A stretch of 64,000 nucleotides of DNA from Bifidobacterium goeldii (GCF_003951095.1 NZ_QXGL01000001.1:434001-498000), one strand, 5' to 3'; numbered from the stretch's first letter, positions 36,819 to 46,952 are shown. Numbers and translations are program-made. Notes: generated by a model not told the origin, from the sequence alone.

Positions 36819-38711
36819 ATGAGTCCGAAACATGTGGAAGAAATGTACGATGCGGTGATCGTTGGCGCCGGTGCGGCTGGCCTGTCGGCAGCGTTGGGAA
36901 TGCTGCACTCTCCTGACATTGAGCGTCTGAAGGACAGTGGCATTGACCCGAAGGTACTGGTGATTTCAAAGCTGCAACCATTGCGTTCGCATACTGGTTC
37001 TGCTGAGGGTGGTATTGCAGCCAGTTTGAGCAATGTGGAGCAGGACGACTGGCATTGGCATTACTACGACACGGTTAAGGGCGGCGATTGGCTGGTGGAT
37101 CAGGACGCAGCTCAATTGCTTGCCCAATACGCGCCACAAACAGTGGTGAATTTGGAGCGTATGGGCGTAGCGTTTTCTCGCACTGATGACGGGCATATTG
37201 CGCAACGCCGTTTTGGCGGTCATACTGCCAATTTTGGTAAAGCGCCGGTGCGCCGTGCTGCGTATGCGGCGGATCGTATTGGCCATCAGATTTTGCATAC
37301 GTTGTGGCAGCAGTGTGTGGCTGCGGGCGTTACTTTTGCTGAGGAATGGTACGTTACTGATCTGGTGTTGGACGAGGCTGGCACGCGCGTAGCTGGCGTG
37401 GTGGCGTATGACACGCATACGGGTGACGTGCATGCGGTTCGATCGCGTAATGTGCTGCTGGCAACTGGTGGTGCGGGCCGTTTGTTCCATACGACATCGA
37501 ATTCGTGGGATTTGACTGGCGATGGTATGGCGTTAACCTTGGCTGCTGGCTTGCAGCTTGAAGATGCTGAATTTGTTCAGTTCCATCCGACTGGACTTGC
37601 TCACACTGGCATTTTGCTATCGGAGGCTGCGCGCGCTGAGGGCGGCGTGCTGCGCAATGCGGATGGCGAGGCGTTTATGGAACGCTACGCGCCAGAGCAC
37701 CGTGATTTGGCGGCGCGCGACGTGGTGAGCCGTTCAATTATGGCAGAAATTGATGCTGGTAGAGGTGTTGCTGATCCGAAGGATCCTCATGGCCCTAAGG
37801 ACTGTGTGTGGCTTGATATGACCGGTATTGATAAGGATCATATGGAGCAGGTATTGCCGCAGGTTGTTGAGACAATCCGCGATTATGCGAATCTTGATCC
37901 TGCGGTGGATTGGGTGCCGATTAAGCCTACTGCGCACTATACGATGGGTGGCATTCCAATCACAACCGATGGTGAAGTGTATCGTTGGCAGCCCGCAACG
38001 GATGGTAGTGCTGGCAAACGTGTCATTGTTGAAGGCTTGTATGCTGCTGGCGAATGCTCATGCGTGTCTGTGCATGGCGCGAACCGTTTAGGCGGCAATT
38101 CTTTACTTGATGCTTGCCTCTTTGGTACTCGCGCGGGAGCTTCGCTTGCCGCACGTATTGCTGATGCTCCGGTGGATGATCCAATGGCTGACGAGTCTGC
38201 AAGTGAGGATGAGGAGCTGACTGCGCCGGTAGATCGTGCTGCTGAGGCGCGCAAGGAGGAAGTTGCAGCGTTGCTCGCTGCTGCAGATTCTCAGGATGCT
38301 TCCGATTCCGATACTGATGACAATCCATATCAGCTGCTTGCTGATTTGGGTGTTGCTATGGAGCGCGCGGTTGCTGTGCGTTGTACGCACGATACGCTTT
38401 CGACGGCGCTCGCACAATTGCATGATGAGTTGGCGCCACGCGCGCAAGCGCTTCACGCGCATAGTGATGTTCGCGTGTTTAATCAGGAGATTACTGCGAT
38501 TTGGGAAGCTCAGCATTTGGTTGCTTTGGCTGATGCGCTGCTTGCAGCAACTCAGGCACGTGAAGAATCGCGTGGTTCTTTGCAACGGCTGGATTATCCA
38601 ACCCGTGATGATGAGCATTTCCTTGCACATTCGATGGTCGATGAGCATCACGATATTTCTTGGCAGCCGGTACACATTGTTGATTTCCCGCCTAAAGCCC
38701 GCGAATACTAA
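36819..38711 (+). CDS. sdhA: Succinate dehydrogenase/fumarate reductase flavoprotein subunit
   Basis: The 630-residue flavoprotein begins with the FAD motif [13 protein letters not shown]. It has the histidine of a covalent flavin site in [13 protein letters not shown] (about residue 50). Substrate-site elements follow: FVQFHPTGL, then [11 protein letters not shown] and HYTMGGIPI. The flavin histidine and the neighbouring iron-sulfur gene argue against L-aspartate oxidase. An Ala/Asp/Glu-rich stretch (about residues 455-500) is an insertion. No membrane anchor gene is adjacent. In an anaerobe without a complete citric acid cycle, fumarate reduction is the likelier direction; this is inference. 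Confidence 0.88.
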   Translation: MSPKHVEEMYDAVIVGAGAAGLSAALGMLHSPDIERLKDSGIDPKVLVISKLQPLRSHTGSAEGGIAASLSNVEQDDWHWHYYDTVKGGDWLVDQDAAQLLAQYAPQTVVNLERMGVAFSRTDDGHIAQRRFGGHTANFGKAPVRRAAYAADRIGHQILHTLWQQCVAAGVTFAEEWYVTDLVLDEAGTRVAGVVAYDTHTGDVHAVRSRNVLLATGGAGRLFHTTSNSWDLTGDGMALTLAAGLQLEDAEFVQFHPTGLAHTGILLSEAARAEGGVLRNADGEAFMERYAPEHRDLAARDVVSRSIMAEIDAGRGVADPKDPHGPKDCVWLDMTGIDKDHMEQVLPQVVETIRDYANLDPAVDWVPIKPTAHYTMGGIPITTDGEVYRWQPATDGSAGKRVIVEGLYAAGECSCVSVHGANRLGGNSLLDACLFGTRAGASLAARIADAPVDDPMADESASEDEELTAPVDRAAEARKEEVAALLAAADSQDASDSDTDDNPYQLLADLGVAMERAVAVRCTHDTLSTALAQLHDELAPRAQALHAHSDVRVFNQEITAIWEAQHLVALADALLAATQAREESRGSLQRLDYPTRDDEHFLAHSMVDEHHDISWQPVHIVDFPPKAREY

Positions 38712-38830
38712 TCGTTTATGTTGTGACGTGCCTATGGCCTGTCAGATGGCAGGAACACTTGTTGTGGCAGGCATAGGCATGGCTCATGGCACAATGTAAT
38801 GCTGATTCTTGTGTTGAGGGAGGCTTTCGT

Positions 38831-39790
38831 ATGAGCGGCATGGACGTTGCGTCGGCGACGGTGACATTGCGGGTAAACCGATTTGCACCTCGTCCTGAGC
38901 GTGAGCGCGCGGCCCGTTCTGGTAGCCCGTTCGGGCGTAAAAGTTCGCCGTTTGGTTCGTCTTCTGCATCGGCCCGTCGTCGCCCTCGTGGTAAGCAGTG
39001 GACGCAGGATTATGTGCTGCACGTGCGCCCTGAGACTACAGTGCTGGAATGCTTGCTGACTGTGAAGCGCACGATGGACCCGACGCTGGCGTTTCGTTAT
39101 TCCTGCGGTCATGGCATGTGTGGATCTGACGCGGTGTCGATTAACGGCACGCCGACGCTACTGTGTACGGCAACCGTTGGCGAATGGGCGAAGCACGCGC
39201 CGGCAGCCGCTTCCATTGATGACGAGGGATTCCGTCATACCGGTTCTCCTGAAACGATCGACAGCTCCTCGTCTGACTCGAATATCGCGAATGCGCACGG
39301 CGATAATGCTGCGGATCTTGGCGTTATTGAGCTCGCTCCCCTACCTGGTTTCCCGGTTCAGCGTGATTTGATCGCTGACATTGATCCGATGCTCAATCAG
39401 ATCACGAAGCTGGCACCGTATCTGAAAGCGGATGGCGTGTTAGCTACCACTGATGAGGGCAAAATCAATGTCTTTGAGTATTTGCAGCGCCCTGAGCAGT
39501 TAGCGAAGTATGAAATGTTGAGCAACTGCATTGCGTGCGGTGTGTGCGAGGGCTCTTGCCCAGTATTCGCTGGCGGCGATGCGTTTATCGGCCCGGCTGC
39601 GCTGATTGCTGTTTCTCGTTTTGTTAACGATTCACGTGATACGGCTACGGCTGAGCGTTTGGACATGATTGATACGGCAGATGGTGTTGCTGCCTGCCAG
39701 TCGGTACGCGCGTGCTCTCGCCATTGCCCGCGCGGTATTGATGTCGGCGAGGAGATGTGGCAGATTGTCGCGCGCGTCCGAGAACGCTGA
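38831..39790 (+). CDS. sdhB: Succinate dehydrogenase/fumarate reductase iron-sulfur subunit
   Basis: The 319-residue product has the [2Fe-2S] cysteines in SCGHGMCGSDAVSINGTPTLLC, the [4Fe-4S] set in CIACGVCEGSCP and the third-cluster cysteines in ACQSVRACSRHCPRGID. It is longer than usual because of a basic N-terminal extension (RSGSPFGRKSSPFGSSSASA) and a Ser/Asp-rich insert between the domains. GAGGGAGG lies seven bases before the ATG at 38831. It would pass electrons between the flavoprotein and an unknown partner, as no SdhC/SdhD is encoded here. Confidence 0.9.
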   Translation: MSGMDVASATVTLRVNRFAPRPERERAARSGSPFGRKSSPFGSSSASARRRPRGKQWTQDYVLHVRPETTVLECLLTVKRTMDPTLAFRYSCGHGMCGSDAVSINGTPTLLCTATVGEWAKHAPAAASIDDEGFRHTGSPETIDSSSSDSNIANAHGDNAADLGVIELAPLPGFPVQRDLIADIDPMLNQITKLAPYLKADGVLATTDEGKINVFEYLQRPEQLAKYEMLSNCIACGVCEGSCPVFAGGDAFIGPAALIAVSRFVNDSRDTATAERLDMIDTADGVAACQSVRACSRHCPRGIDVGEEMWQIVARVRER

Positions 39791-39865
39791 CTATCACTGT
39801 GATGTAACACGCGTTGCGCGAATGTGATCGTGTCACTTTCCAGTATGCAATTACAGTAGGTGATT

Positions 39866-40537
39866 ATGGAGAAGACGTCATACACGTATCTGAGCAAGGC
39901 TTGTCAGTTCGTTGAAGATCACGCGTATGCCCGCCAATCAGAGGCATTGCATCGCGTGCGTTCTCGTGCTGAAGAGAATGATTTATCGCAGGGCTCGGCG
40001 GTGCAAGCTGAGTTTTTGCATACGCTGGCGTTGATGACGCACAGTACGTCGGTAATCACTGTTGGCACTGGCTCTGTTGTGGAAATCATGCAGTTGATTG
40101 ACGCGTTGGGTGGTTCTGGCCAACTGACAGCGGTTGATTCTTCAGCGCAGGGTATTGCGTTTATTCGCGGGCTTTTTGCTGGCTTGTCGGATGATACGCA
40201 AACGACACTGCGCGCGGTAAACGCACCAGTTGGCGTGTTTTTGCCGAGACTGAACGGGGCCGATTACGACATGATCGTCGTCTCTGGTGACGCTGGTAAT
40301 TATTTGGAGACATTTGAGCAGGCACCACGCCTACTGCGCGATCGTGGCGTGATTGTATTCACTGATGTGCTCGCACTCGCATCTGATGAGTCAAACGGTG
40401 GCGTACTGAACCCAGCTGATCGTAGTGAAAAGGCGCTAGCAATGCGCCAACTACTCGAGACAGTACAGGCTGACGAACGCTTCGATTCCACACTCACCGC
40501 AACCGGCACCGGTCTGCTCATCGCCGTTAAGCGGTAA
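39866..40537 (+). CDS. Predicted O-methyltransferase (class I SAM fold)
   Basis: The 223-residue protein matches the catechol-O-methyltransferase-like group common in actinobacteria. ITVGTGSVVEIMQLI is the SAM-binding loop (about residue 65) in degenerate form, LTAVDSS is the acidic strand end, and DYDMIVVSGDAGNY and GVIVFTDVLA follow. Substrate unknown. A clear intrinsic terminator closes the gene. Confidence 0.82.
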   Translation: MEKTSYTYLSKACQFVEDHAYARQSEALHRVRSRAEENDLSQGSAVQAEFLHTLALMTHSTSVITVGTGSVVEIMQLIDALGGSGQLTAVDSSAQGIAFIRGLFAGLSDDTQTTLRAVNAPVGVFLPRLNGADYDMIVVSGDAGNYLETFEQAPRLLRDRGVIVFTDVLALASDESNGGVLNPADRSEKALAMRQLLETVQADERFDSTLTATGTGLLIAVKR

Positions 40538-40564
40538 CTCGATACAAGACGCAATATTGTTCCA

Positions 40565-40590
40565 AGCCGATGCTCTGGCATCGGCTTTTT
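40565..40590 (+). terminator. Terminator of the O-methyltransferase gene
   Basis: AGCCGATGC pairs with GCATCGGCT around TCTG and is followed directly by TTTT. A textbook intrinsic terminator. Confidence 0.92.
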
Positions 40591-40859
40591 GTTGTTCCGG
40601 GTAGAGATATTTTGGTGCGCTGCGACTGAATTTGCACTACACATTAAGGACTTTTGTATTCACAAAAGGGAATGGCATATGCACAATTGCCTTGGTGAGG
40701 GTTGGCCGTTGCGTATGAGCGACACTCCCTGTGTCTCATATTTCGATATTTCAGTACTGCAAACGCACCTTGTGCACATAGCTGCTAAGCCAATCTTTGC
40801 ATGTGATCTTCCGGTATATCAAGCAATTACGTAAAGTTTCCGTACATAAACAACCCAAT
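40591..40859. other. AT-richer gap without a supported gene
   Basis: No domain-bearing frame or RNA structure is recognised. The base composition is more AT-rich than neighbours. It probably holds control sequence for the response regulator downstream. Confidence 0.4.
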
Positions 40860-40889
40860 TGACAACGTTTGCATAATGTCGTTACGCTT
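40860..40889 (+). promoter_or_regulatory. Putative promoter of the orphan response regulator
   Basis: TTGACA at 40860-40865 and TACGCT at 40884-40889 are 18 bases apart. This would give a leader of about 45 bases before the ATG at 40941. Confidence 0.5.
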
Positions 40890-40940
40890 ATTACGCACAC
40901 CATCGTGCACAGAGAAGAGGATCTGAAGTTACGGTTTCCT

Positions 40941-41699
40941 ATGAATGATAATGATGATCGATATGCAGTAACCGCCAATGCCACTCACCAATGCGCCGAC
41001 TGCGACACGGCGCACACATCGCACACATCATGCACGCACGAGACTCATCAAGCAGATGAGAATCCTTGCTTTTCGTTGGGAATAGTGGATAATGACCGTT
41101 GCTCACTGCGCACATTGGAGCAAATAGTGGAGGAGCTCCTGCCTAACGTAAAGCTACTGTGGTCAATGACTGACGGGTCAAAAATATCTTTTTCACGACT
41201 CGATGGCATCAGGCTGCCTGACTTGATGTTAGTAGATATGTCACTTGAATCTATGTCTGGGATCGCCGTATGCCGGCGTATTCGCCGACGCAACAGCACT
41301 ACAAAACTGCTCGCAATGACATCGTTTGCAATCGGATGCTATGGCCACGATGCAGCAGATGCTGGCGCACAAGGAATTGTGAACAAAAACGACGAACAAG
41401 ACCTGCTTTCTGGCATCCGCGAAGTATCAAGCGGCAAAACCTACGGAAACTACGAATTTGAATCAGCACACATCGCTCACTGCCGCATCCGCAACTCCAG
41501 CGCAAACATCTTCGATATCATCTCAAACCGCGAACTACAAGTTATGGATCTTATGTCAGGCGGCATGAGTGACACCGACATCTCCCTGCACTTAGACATC
41601 AAAGAAGCAACGGTGCGTAAGCACATTCAATCTGCCATGCAAAAACTCAACGTTGAAACCCGCATTCAGGCAGTAATTAAATGGACCAAGCGAGGCTAA
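40941..41699 (+). CDS. Orphan LuxR-type response regulator with His/Cys-rich N-terminus
   Basis: The 252-residue protein has a receiver domain (FSLGIVDNDRCSLRTLEQIV; aspartate in PDLMLVDMSLESMSG) and a C-terminal LuxR helix-turn-helix (ISNRELQVMDLMSGGMSDTDISLHL, then ATVRKHIQSAMQKL). Before the receiver lies an unusual stretch of about 25 residues rich in His and Cys (HQCADCDTAHTSHTSCTHE). No kinase gene is adjacent. The ATG at 40941 is the first after the promoter; an upstream in-frame start at 40869 overlaps the -10 region. Confidence 0.85.
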   Translation: MNDNDDRYAVTANATHQCADCDTAHTSHTSCTHETHQADENPCFSLGIVDNDRCSLRTLEQIVEELLPNVKLLWSMTDGSKISFSRLDGIRLPDLMLVDMSLESMSGIAVCRRIRRRNSTTKLLAMTSFAIGCYGHDAADAGAQGIVNKNDEQDLLSGIREVSSGKTYGNYEFESAHIAHCRIRNSSANIFDIISNRELQVMDLMSGGMSDTDISLHLDIKEATVRKHIQSAMQKLNVETRIQAVIKWTKRG

Positions 41700-41767
41700 T
41701 CATCGCAACCATGCAAACGGCTGGTATGGTTAGTGTGCATCGAAGACCAGTTGCATAAGGAGCACAC

Positions 41768-42553
41768 ATGTCACAGAGCGATGCAACACACACCCCCGCA
41801 GCCGAACCGACTGATATGTCCAGCGAATCACCGTTAGGCGACACCTACCATCGCGGTCCGGTAATTTTACGCGGTCCGATGATTCCTCACGACAACACCA
41901 CTGCAAATCTGTTACAAGCCGATCAGTCAACTGAATGGCTGCACATGGACCCGTGGCGCGTGCTCCGTATTCAATCCGAATTTGTCGACGGGTTCGGTGC
42001 ACTAGCGGAACTTGGGCCCGCTGTTTCAATCTTTGGCTCAGCACGTACGCCTCGTACCGATCCCGATTACAAAGCCGCTCGCCGCATGGGCCGCGGACTC
42101 GCCGAACGCGGTATAGCGGTGATCACCGGCGGCGGCCCTGGCATTATGGAAGCCGCTAATCGCGGTGCCGCACTTGCCGGCGGAAAATCTGTCGGATTAG
42201 GTATTGAACTGCCACACGAACAAGGCTTAAACCAGTGGGTTAATCTGGGAATGAGCTTCCGCTATTTCTTCGTGCGCAAAACCATGTTTGCAAAATATTC
42301 TTCAGGCGTGATCGTATGCCCTGGCGGGTTTGGCACACTGGATGAAATGTTTGAAATCCTCACCCTCGTGCAAACGCATAAGACCACGAAAATGCCTATC
42401 GTGCTGTATGGCAAAGCATACTGGCAAGGCTTATTCGACTGGCTCGAAGGCCCAGTACAAGAGCATGGCATGATTTCCGCACTCGACCCGTCGCTCGTAT
42501 TGCTCACTGACGATGTAGATGAGGCGGTGGCCACCGCAGCCAGCGGATGCTAA
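41768..42553 (+). CDS. LOG-family nucleotide phosphoribohydrolase
   Basis: The 261-residue product has the lysine decarboxylase-like (LOG) signature: SIFGSARTPRTDPDY, GGGPGIMEAANRGA and PGGFGTLDEMFE. These proteins release the base from nucleoside 5'-monophosphates; they were once annotated as lysine decarboxylases. AAGGAG precedes the ATG. A terminator follows. It is a stand-alone gene next to nhaA. Confidence 0.87.
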   Translation: MSQSDATHTPAAEPTDMSSESPLGDTYHRGPVILRGPMIPHDNTTANLLQADQSTEWLHMDPWRVLRIQSEFVDGFGALAELGPAVSIFGSARTPRTDPDYKAARRMGRGLAERGIAVITGGGPGIMEAANRGAALAGGKSVGLGIELPHEQGLNQWVNLGMSFRYFFVRKTMFAKYSSGVIVCPGGFGTLDEMFEILTLVQTHKTTKMPIVLYGKAYWQGLFDWLEGPVQEHGMISALDPSLVLLTDDVDEAVATAASGC

Positions 42554-42570
42554 TCACTCAGACCATGGAC

Positions 42571-42609
42571 ACGAAAAACGGAGGTGCTCAACGCTCCTCC
42601 GTTTTTCGT
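42571..42609. terminator. Bidirectional terminator
   Basis: ACGAAAAACGGAG and CTCCGTTTTTCGT form a stem with A and T tracts on either side, between two convergent genes. Confidence 0.88.
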
Positions 42610-42622
42610 ATTACTCGCGGCT

Positions 42623-43915
42623 TTACTCGCGACCAAGTAAAGCCGCTTGCTCGTAATGCTTCGATTGTCGGCTCAACAGTACGCCGCTGATCGCTGCTGC
42701 GATAAGCGATGCTACGAGCACGCCAAAACGGCTTTCTGCTGATAGTTCCGCGTTCGAATATGCCAGCGATGCGATAAGGAACGATACGGTAAATCCGATA
42801 CCGCATGCGCAGGCAGCTGGGAACATGTCACGTACTCGCAACCCTTTCGCCATGCTCAGCCCGCCCACATGCGTAGACAGCCACGCAGTAGTCATAATGC
42901 CTAACGGTTTGCCCACTACGAGGGCAACAATCAGCGCGATCACAATCGGCGACACCATGAGTGCGGGCGTCAATTGCTCGAAATGCACGCCAGTGGCAAA
43001 TAGTGCGAAAATCGGCAAAGCAAGCAGTGCTGAGAACGGTTGCAGTTTTTCTGCGTAACGACTCGCGCGCGGTGTAGTTTCACCATACATTTCACGCGAT
43101 GGCGTCAGCATGCCAACGAGCACGCCCGCCAATGTTGGGTGTACGCCAGCTTCGAACATCATCACCCATGCAAGCAAGCCAACGATAGCGACCAGCAGCC
43201 ACGGTACTCGTTGCAAGCGCACTAGGAACGCCCATGCAGCTGCGCATGCTGCAATGCCAATAAACCAGTACCATGCGTTCAATGACGAGAAGAATACTGC
43301 GATAAGCACGATAGCGAGCAGATCATCTACGGTAGCGAGCGTCATCAGGAACGCACGAATTGCACCCGGTAGTGCTTTTGCAAACAATGCCAGTACGGCG
43401 AGTGAGAACGCAATATCTGTTGCGGTAGGCACAGCCCATCCGTGTATGGCTTCAGCAAAAGGAATATTCGCTCCTGTGGTGGGGATGGTAATCACACCCG
43501 ACTGCGGAGGTGCTAGCCATGAGAATAGCGAGATCACGCCAACAAAGAGTATTGGCGGAGTGAGCATGCCACCTACCGCGCACAGCATGGGCACGGCGGC
43601 TGCTTTGGGATTCGCTAATGAACCGGTTGTCAGTTCCTGTTTGAGATCAAGCCCGACCGTAAGAAAGAAGACAGTCAGGAGCCCATCTTGCGCCCAATGG
43701 CCGATCGGTAGATCAATATTCGTATATGGCAGGCCAATATGTGTTTCTGCTACAGCAGCAAACGTATGCGCACTCCACGGCAGATTGGCAAGTATCAGTC
43801 CGACGAATGCGAACGATAGCATGATCAGACCAGAGATACGATCAGATGCAGCAATGCGTCGAATGGTTGCCCATACTGATCGGGGCTTACGCTCCCCTGT
43901 TGTTGACGTATTCAT
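42623..43915 (-). CDS. nhaA: Na+/H+ antiporter NhaA
   Basis: The 430-residue membrane protein has 11-12 helices. The paired aspartates of the ion site are in LMTLATVDDLLAIVLIAVFF (about residue 190), and TATDIAFSLAVLALF carries the conserved unwound-helix motif. It exports sodium in exchange for protons and aids pH control. Length fits NhaA with extended tails. Confidence 0.93.
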   Translation of the reverse strand: MNTSTTGERKPRSVWATIRRIAASDRISGLIMLSFAFVGLILANLPWSAHTFAAVAETHIGLPYTNIDLPIGHWAQDGLLTVFFLTVGLDLKQELTTGSLANPKAAAVPMLCAVGGMLTPPILFVGVISLFSWLAPPQSGVITIPTTGANIPFAEAIHGWAVPTATDIAFSLAVLALFAKALPGAIRAFLMTLATVDDLLAIVLIAVFFSSLNAWYWFIGIAACAAAWAFLVRLQRVPWLLVAIVGLLAWVMMFEAGVHPTLAGVLVGMLTPSREMYGETTPRASRYAEKLQPFSALLALPIFALFATGVHFEQLTPALMVSPIVIALIVALVVGKPLGIMTTAWLSTHVGGLSMAKGLRVRDMFPAACACGIGFTVSFLIASLAYSNAELSAESRFGVLVASLIAAAISGVLLSRQSKHYEQAALLGRE

Positions 43916-44015
43916 ACCGCCGCCTATCGTAGTCGAAGTATTCTTAGTTTTTTCTCGCGTTCACTTATTCAGTTGTATGCGCATTGTCAGTTGCATGCGC
44001 ACTGTTTGCCAGTCG

Positions 44016-45197
44016 TCAGCGTTCAGCAATGGCCGTGCCCACTCGTTCAACTACTTGCTGCAGCAATACTGTCGGGCAGGCGAGATTCACTCGTTCAAAG
44101 CCTTCTCCCCCACGACCGAACAATGCGCCCTCGTCGAAGTACACGCGGCCTTTATTGCGCATAAAATCGCGCAGCTCGTCGGCAGTCATACCCAGTCCCC
44201 GGCAGTCAAGCCACGCCAAATACGTGCCTTCTGGCTCGATGAGCGCTAAACCGGGGGTTGTGCTGGCGAAATCGCGCAGGAGCGCACGGTTCGTGTCAAG
44301 TACGCTCATCAGCTCGTTCAACCATGCTTCACCATGCTCATACGCGGCTTGGCATGCAATAAGACCAAAGTGACTGACCGTAAGCCCTGCAATATTCTCT
44401 ACAGCAATATCGAAGCGCTTGCGAAGTTGAGGATTTCGAATAATCGCGTTCGAACATGCAAGACCAGCCAAGTTAAAGGTTTTGGTAGGGGCCGTGAATT
44501 CGAAGCAATGTTCAGCATACTGCTCCCCTAGTGTGCCGAACATGGTGACTTCATGGCCTGTATAGGCAAAATCAGCGTGGATTTCGTCAGCAAGAATTGT
44601 CACATCGTGCGCGATGCAAATATCGCCGAGTTGGCGCAGTTCATCGGCAGTCCACACGCGTCCGACTGGATTGTGCGGATTGCACAACATAATGGCAGTG
44701 CATCGTGGATCTGCTGCTTTGTGTTCTAAATCAGCAAAATCCATGCGGTATCGTCCATCGTCACCTAATACCAGCGCATTATTTTCAATGGTTAAACCGT
44801 TGCGCTCGGCAGCAAACGTAAACGGATAGTAGACCGGCCCTTGAATGATGACTTTATCGCCAGGGCGAGTGACAGCGCGCAACGCACTGTTGACGGCTGG
44901 CATCACGCCATTAGAGAGGCGCACCCAGGATGCGTCGATATCAAATTGGTGATGGCGGTGCATCCAGAATTCAAGCGCTGCGAAATAGTCGTCGGTGACG
45001 TAATCGTAGCCGAAGACGTCGTGTTGAGCCGCGTTGACGAGTGCGCGTACGATTTCTGGTGCCGGCTTGAATTCCATGTCAGCAACTGACATGGCGATAA
45101 CATCCTCATTGCCAGGGCCCATGTCTTCGGCGATCATGTGCCATTTGGCGGACATGGTTCCGCGACGTTCGACTACAGACTGAAAATCGTACGACAC
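44016..45197 (-). CDS. MalY/PatB-family C-S lyase aminotransferase
   Basis: The 393-residue PLP enzyme has MLCNPHNPVGRVW, ILADEIHADFAY and the lysine region TAPTKTFNLAGLACSN (about residue 235). These are typical of MalY/PatB cystathionine beta-lyases, which cleave cystathionine or cysteine S-conjugates. The GTG at 45197 has GGGAGG five bases upstream and begins the conserved domain; the frame continues upstream to 45293 without support. It may link the metY and methionine-uptake genes in sulfur amino acid metabolism. Confidence 0.87.
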   Translation of the reverse strand: MSYDFQSVVERRGTMSAKWHMIAEDMGPGNEDVIAMSVADMEFKPAPEIVRALVNAAQHDVFGYDYVTDDYFAALEFWMHRHHQFDIDASWVRLSNGVMPAVNSALRAVTRPGDKVIIQGPVYYPFTFAAERNGLTIENNALVLGDDGRYRMDFADLEHKAADPRCTAIMLCNPHNPVGRVWTADELRQLGDICIAHDVTILADEIHADFAYTGHEVTMFGTLGEQYAEHCFEFTAPTKTFNLAGLACSNAIIRNPQLRKRFDIAVENIAGLTVSHFGLIACQAAYEHGEAWLNELMSVLDTNRALLRDFASTTPGLALIEPEGTYLAWLDCRGLGMTADELRDFMRNKGRVYFDEGALFGRGGEGFERVNLACPTVLLQQVVERVGTAIAER

Positions 45198-45264
45198 CGT
45201 TGCCTCCCAGATGTTGCTGTTATGCGCAAATTGCTTGCCTCGTGAATAACCGGGCCAAGAATTG

Positions 45265-45297
45265 GAAAAGCCCTTGATCGCATTCGCGGTCAAGGGC
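45265..45297 (-). terminator. Terminator after the tRNA-Arg pair
   Basis: CCCTTGATCGC pairs with GCGGTCAAGGG (one G-T) around ATTC, with a T-rich run after it on the minus strand. Confidence 0.82.
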
Positions 45298-45302
45298 CCT
45301 TG

Positions 45303-45376
45303 TGCGCCAGACAGGATTCGAACCTGCGACCTGCTGATCCGTAGTCAGCTGCTCTAATCCGCTGGGCTACTGGCGC
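45303..45376 (-). tRNA. tRNA-Arg (anticodon ACG), copy 1
   Basis: Cloverleaf on the minus strand: acceptor GCGCCAG with CTGGCGC, anticodon stem GCTGA/TCAGC around CTACGGA, T arm GCAGGTTCGAATCCTGT. CCA is not encoded. Identical to the next copy. Confidence 0.95.
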
Positions 45377-45410
45377 AGCACCACTCTTTAACCTCTTGTG
45401 GCAAGAGGTG

Positions 45411-45484
45411 TGCGCCAGACAGGATTCGAACCTGCGACCTGCTGATCCGTAGTCAGCTGCTCTAATCCGCTGGGCTACTGGCGC
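45411..45484 (-). tRNA. tRNA-Arg (anticodon ACG), copy 2
   Basis: Identical in sequence to the 45303-45376 gene, separated by a 34-base spacer that holds a short CTCTTGTGGCAAGAG hairpin. Confidence 0.95.
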
Positions 45485-45629
45485 ATGTTGTCTTGTTTTC
45501 GGCAACTCGAATAAACTACATCAATGTAAGGATTACAGCAAATCGACAAGCGCATCGGCGTGTCGCGCTCTGCTGTTTGCTGCCTCAATCCCCTCTGTTA
45601 TGCGGATTGTGAGGCCGCGTGCCCGACTG

Positions 45630-46952
45630 TTATGCGACGCGGCGGCGCTCTGACTGTTCTGTGCGCACGAGTTGTGGCATAGATTGCCCTTGCACCGCCT
45701 GCGCAGTAACGATTACCTTCTGCACGTCATCCATGCTCGGCAACTCAAACATGGTTTCTTCGAGGGTTTTTTCGATAATGGATCGCAATCCTCGAGCACC
45801 AGTCCCCCGAGCAATCGCAGTCTGTGCGATGGCAGCAATCGCATCGTCGGTGAACTCGAGATCTACTCCGTCGACCGCGAACATTTTGCGATACTGCTTT
45901 ACCAGCGCGTTTTTCGGCTCGGTGAGAATACGCGCAAGATCTTCTTCGCCAAGCTCGTCAAGCACGCTAACGACGGGCAGTCGGCCAATAAACTCGGGCA
46001 GTAATCCAAACTCGGCAAGATCGTCAGCGCTTACTTGTTCGAGCAGATCTTCCGGTTTGATGTCATGATCACGCCATGCAGCACCAAAACCGCTTTCATG
46101 TGCGCCAAGTCGCCTGCGAATAATATCGCTCAGCCCTACGAACGCACCACCACAGATGAATAAGATGCCACGCGTATCAATTTTCACGGTTTCTTGATCG
46201 CGATGTTTGCGCGTGCCTTCCATTGGCACTGACGCAATGGTTCCTTCCAGAATTTTCAGCAGTGCTTGCTGTACGCCTTCACCGGATACATCGCGGGTAA
46301 TGGACGTGTTTTCGCCGGATTTGCGGGCGATTTTGTCGATTTCGTCAATATAAACGATGCCGTGGCGCGCGCGTTCAACATCCCCGTCTGCAGCGTCAAT
46401 CAATCGCTGTAATACGGTTTCAACATCGTCACCAACGTAACCAGCTTCAGTGAGCGTAGTAGCGTCGGTGATCACGAATGGCACGTTCATTACACGCGCA
46501 AGCGACTGAGCAAGATAGGTTTTGCCAACGCCGGTTGGGCCGAGCAACAGAATATTGGATTTGGCAACTTCAACGTCAGCGAACGGGTCACTGCGGCGGT
46601 TTGATCGAGCCGTGTCCATTGCGCCACCGAGATGACCTGCAGCTTCGCGCAGTTCCATATTGACGCGCTTGTAATGGTTGTATACCGCCACGGATAGTGT
46701 GCGTTTAGCGGCTTCTTGGCCCACAACATACCGATCAAGATAAGAGCTGATTTGCGCAGGCTTAGGCAGGCTGAGCGCGTTAATCGCAGCATCACGTTGA
46801 CGTTCTTCCGCAACAATATCAACGCATAATTCAATGCATTCGTCGCAGATTGCGGCAGAGGGCCCGGCGACGAGTTTGCGCACTTGATGCTCAGTTTTGC
46901 CACAGAACGTGCAACGCGGCACGTCCTCGTTGTAGCTGACTACACGCCCCAT
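45630..46952 (-). CDS. clpX: ATP-dependent protease unfoldase ClpX
   Basis: The 440-residue AAA+ unfoldase has an N-terminal zinc finger ([14 protein letters not shown], then CDECIELC), Walker A GPTGVGKT (about residue 125) and Walker [12 protein letters not shown]. It delivers substrates to ClpP. The ClpP-docking loop region reads ESGFGAAW, where most ClpX proteins have I/L-G-F, so the hydrophobic first residue seems replaced. AAAGGAG precedes the ATG at 46952. It follows clpP1-clpP2, separated by a hairpin. Confidence 0.95.
   Translation of the reverse strand: MGRVVSYNEDVPRCTFCGKTEHQVRKLVAGPSAAICDECIELCVDIVAEERQRDAAINALSLPKPAQISSYLDRYVVGQEAAKRTLSVAVYNHYKRVNMELREAAGHLGGAMDTARSNRRSDPFADVEVAKSNILLLGPTGVGKTYLAQSLARVMNVPFVITDATTLTEAGYVGDDVETVLQRLIDAADGDVERARHGIVYIDEIDKIARKSGENTSITRDVSGEGVQQALLKILEGTIASVPMEGTRKHRDQETVKIDTRGILFICGGAFVGLSDIIRRRLGAHESGFGAAWRDHDIKPEDLLEQVSADDLAEFGLLPEFIGRLPVVSVLDELGEEDLARILTEPKNALVKQYRKMFAVDGVDLEFTDDAIAAIAQTAIARGTGARGLRSIIEKTLEETMFELPSMDDVQKVIVTAQAVQGQSMPQLVRTEQSERRRVA

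Noticed and set aside
36819..38711. L-aspartate oxidase (NadB) for the flavoprotein
   Set aside because: The flavin-linking histidine context RSHTG and the adjacent three-cluster iron-sulfur subunit fit succinate dehydrogenase/fumarate reductase; no nadA or nadC is adjacent.
40589..40834. 81-codon frame after the O-methyltransferase terminator
   Set aside because: It begins inside the terminator, has no ribosome site and no recognisable domain.
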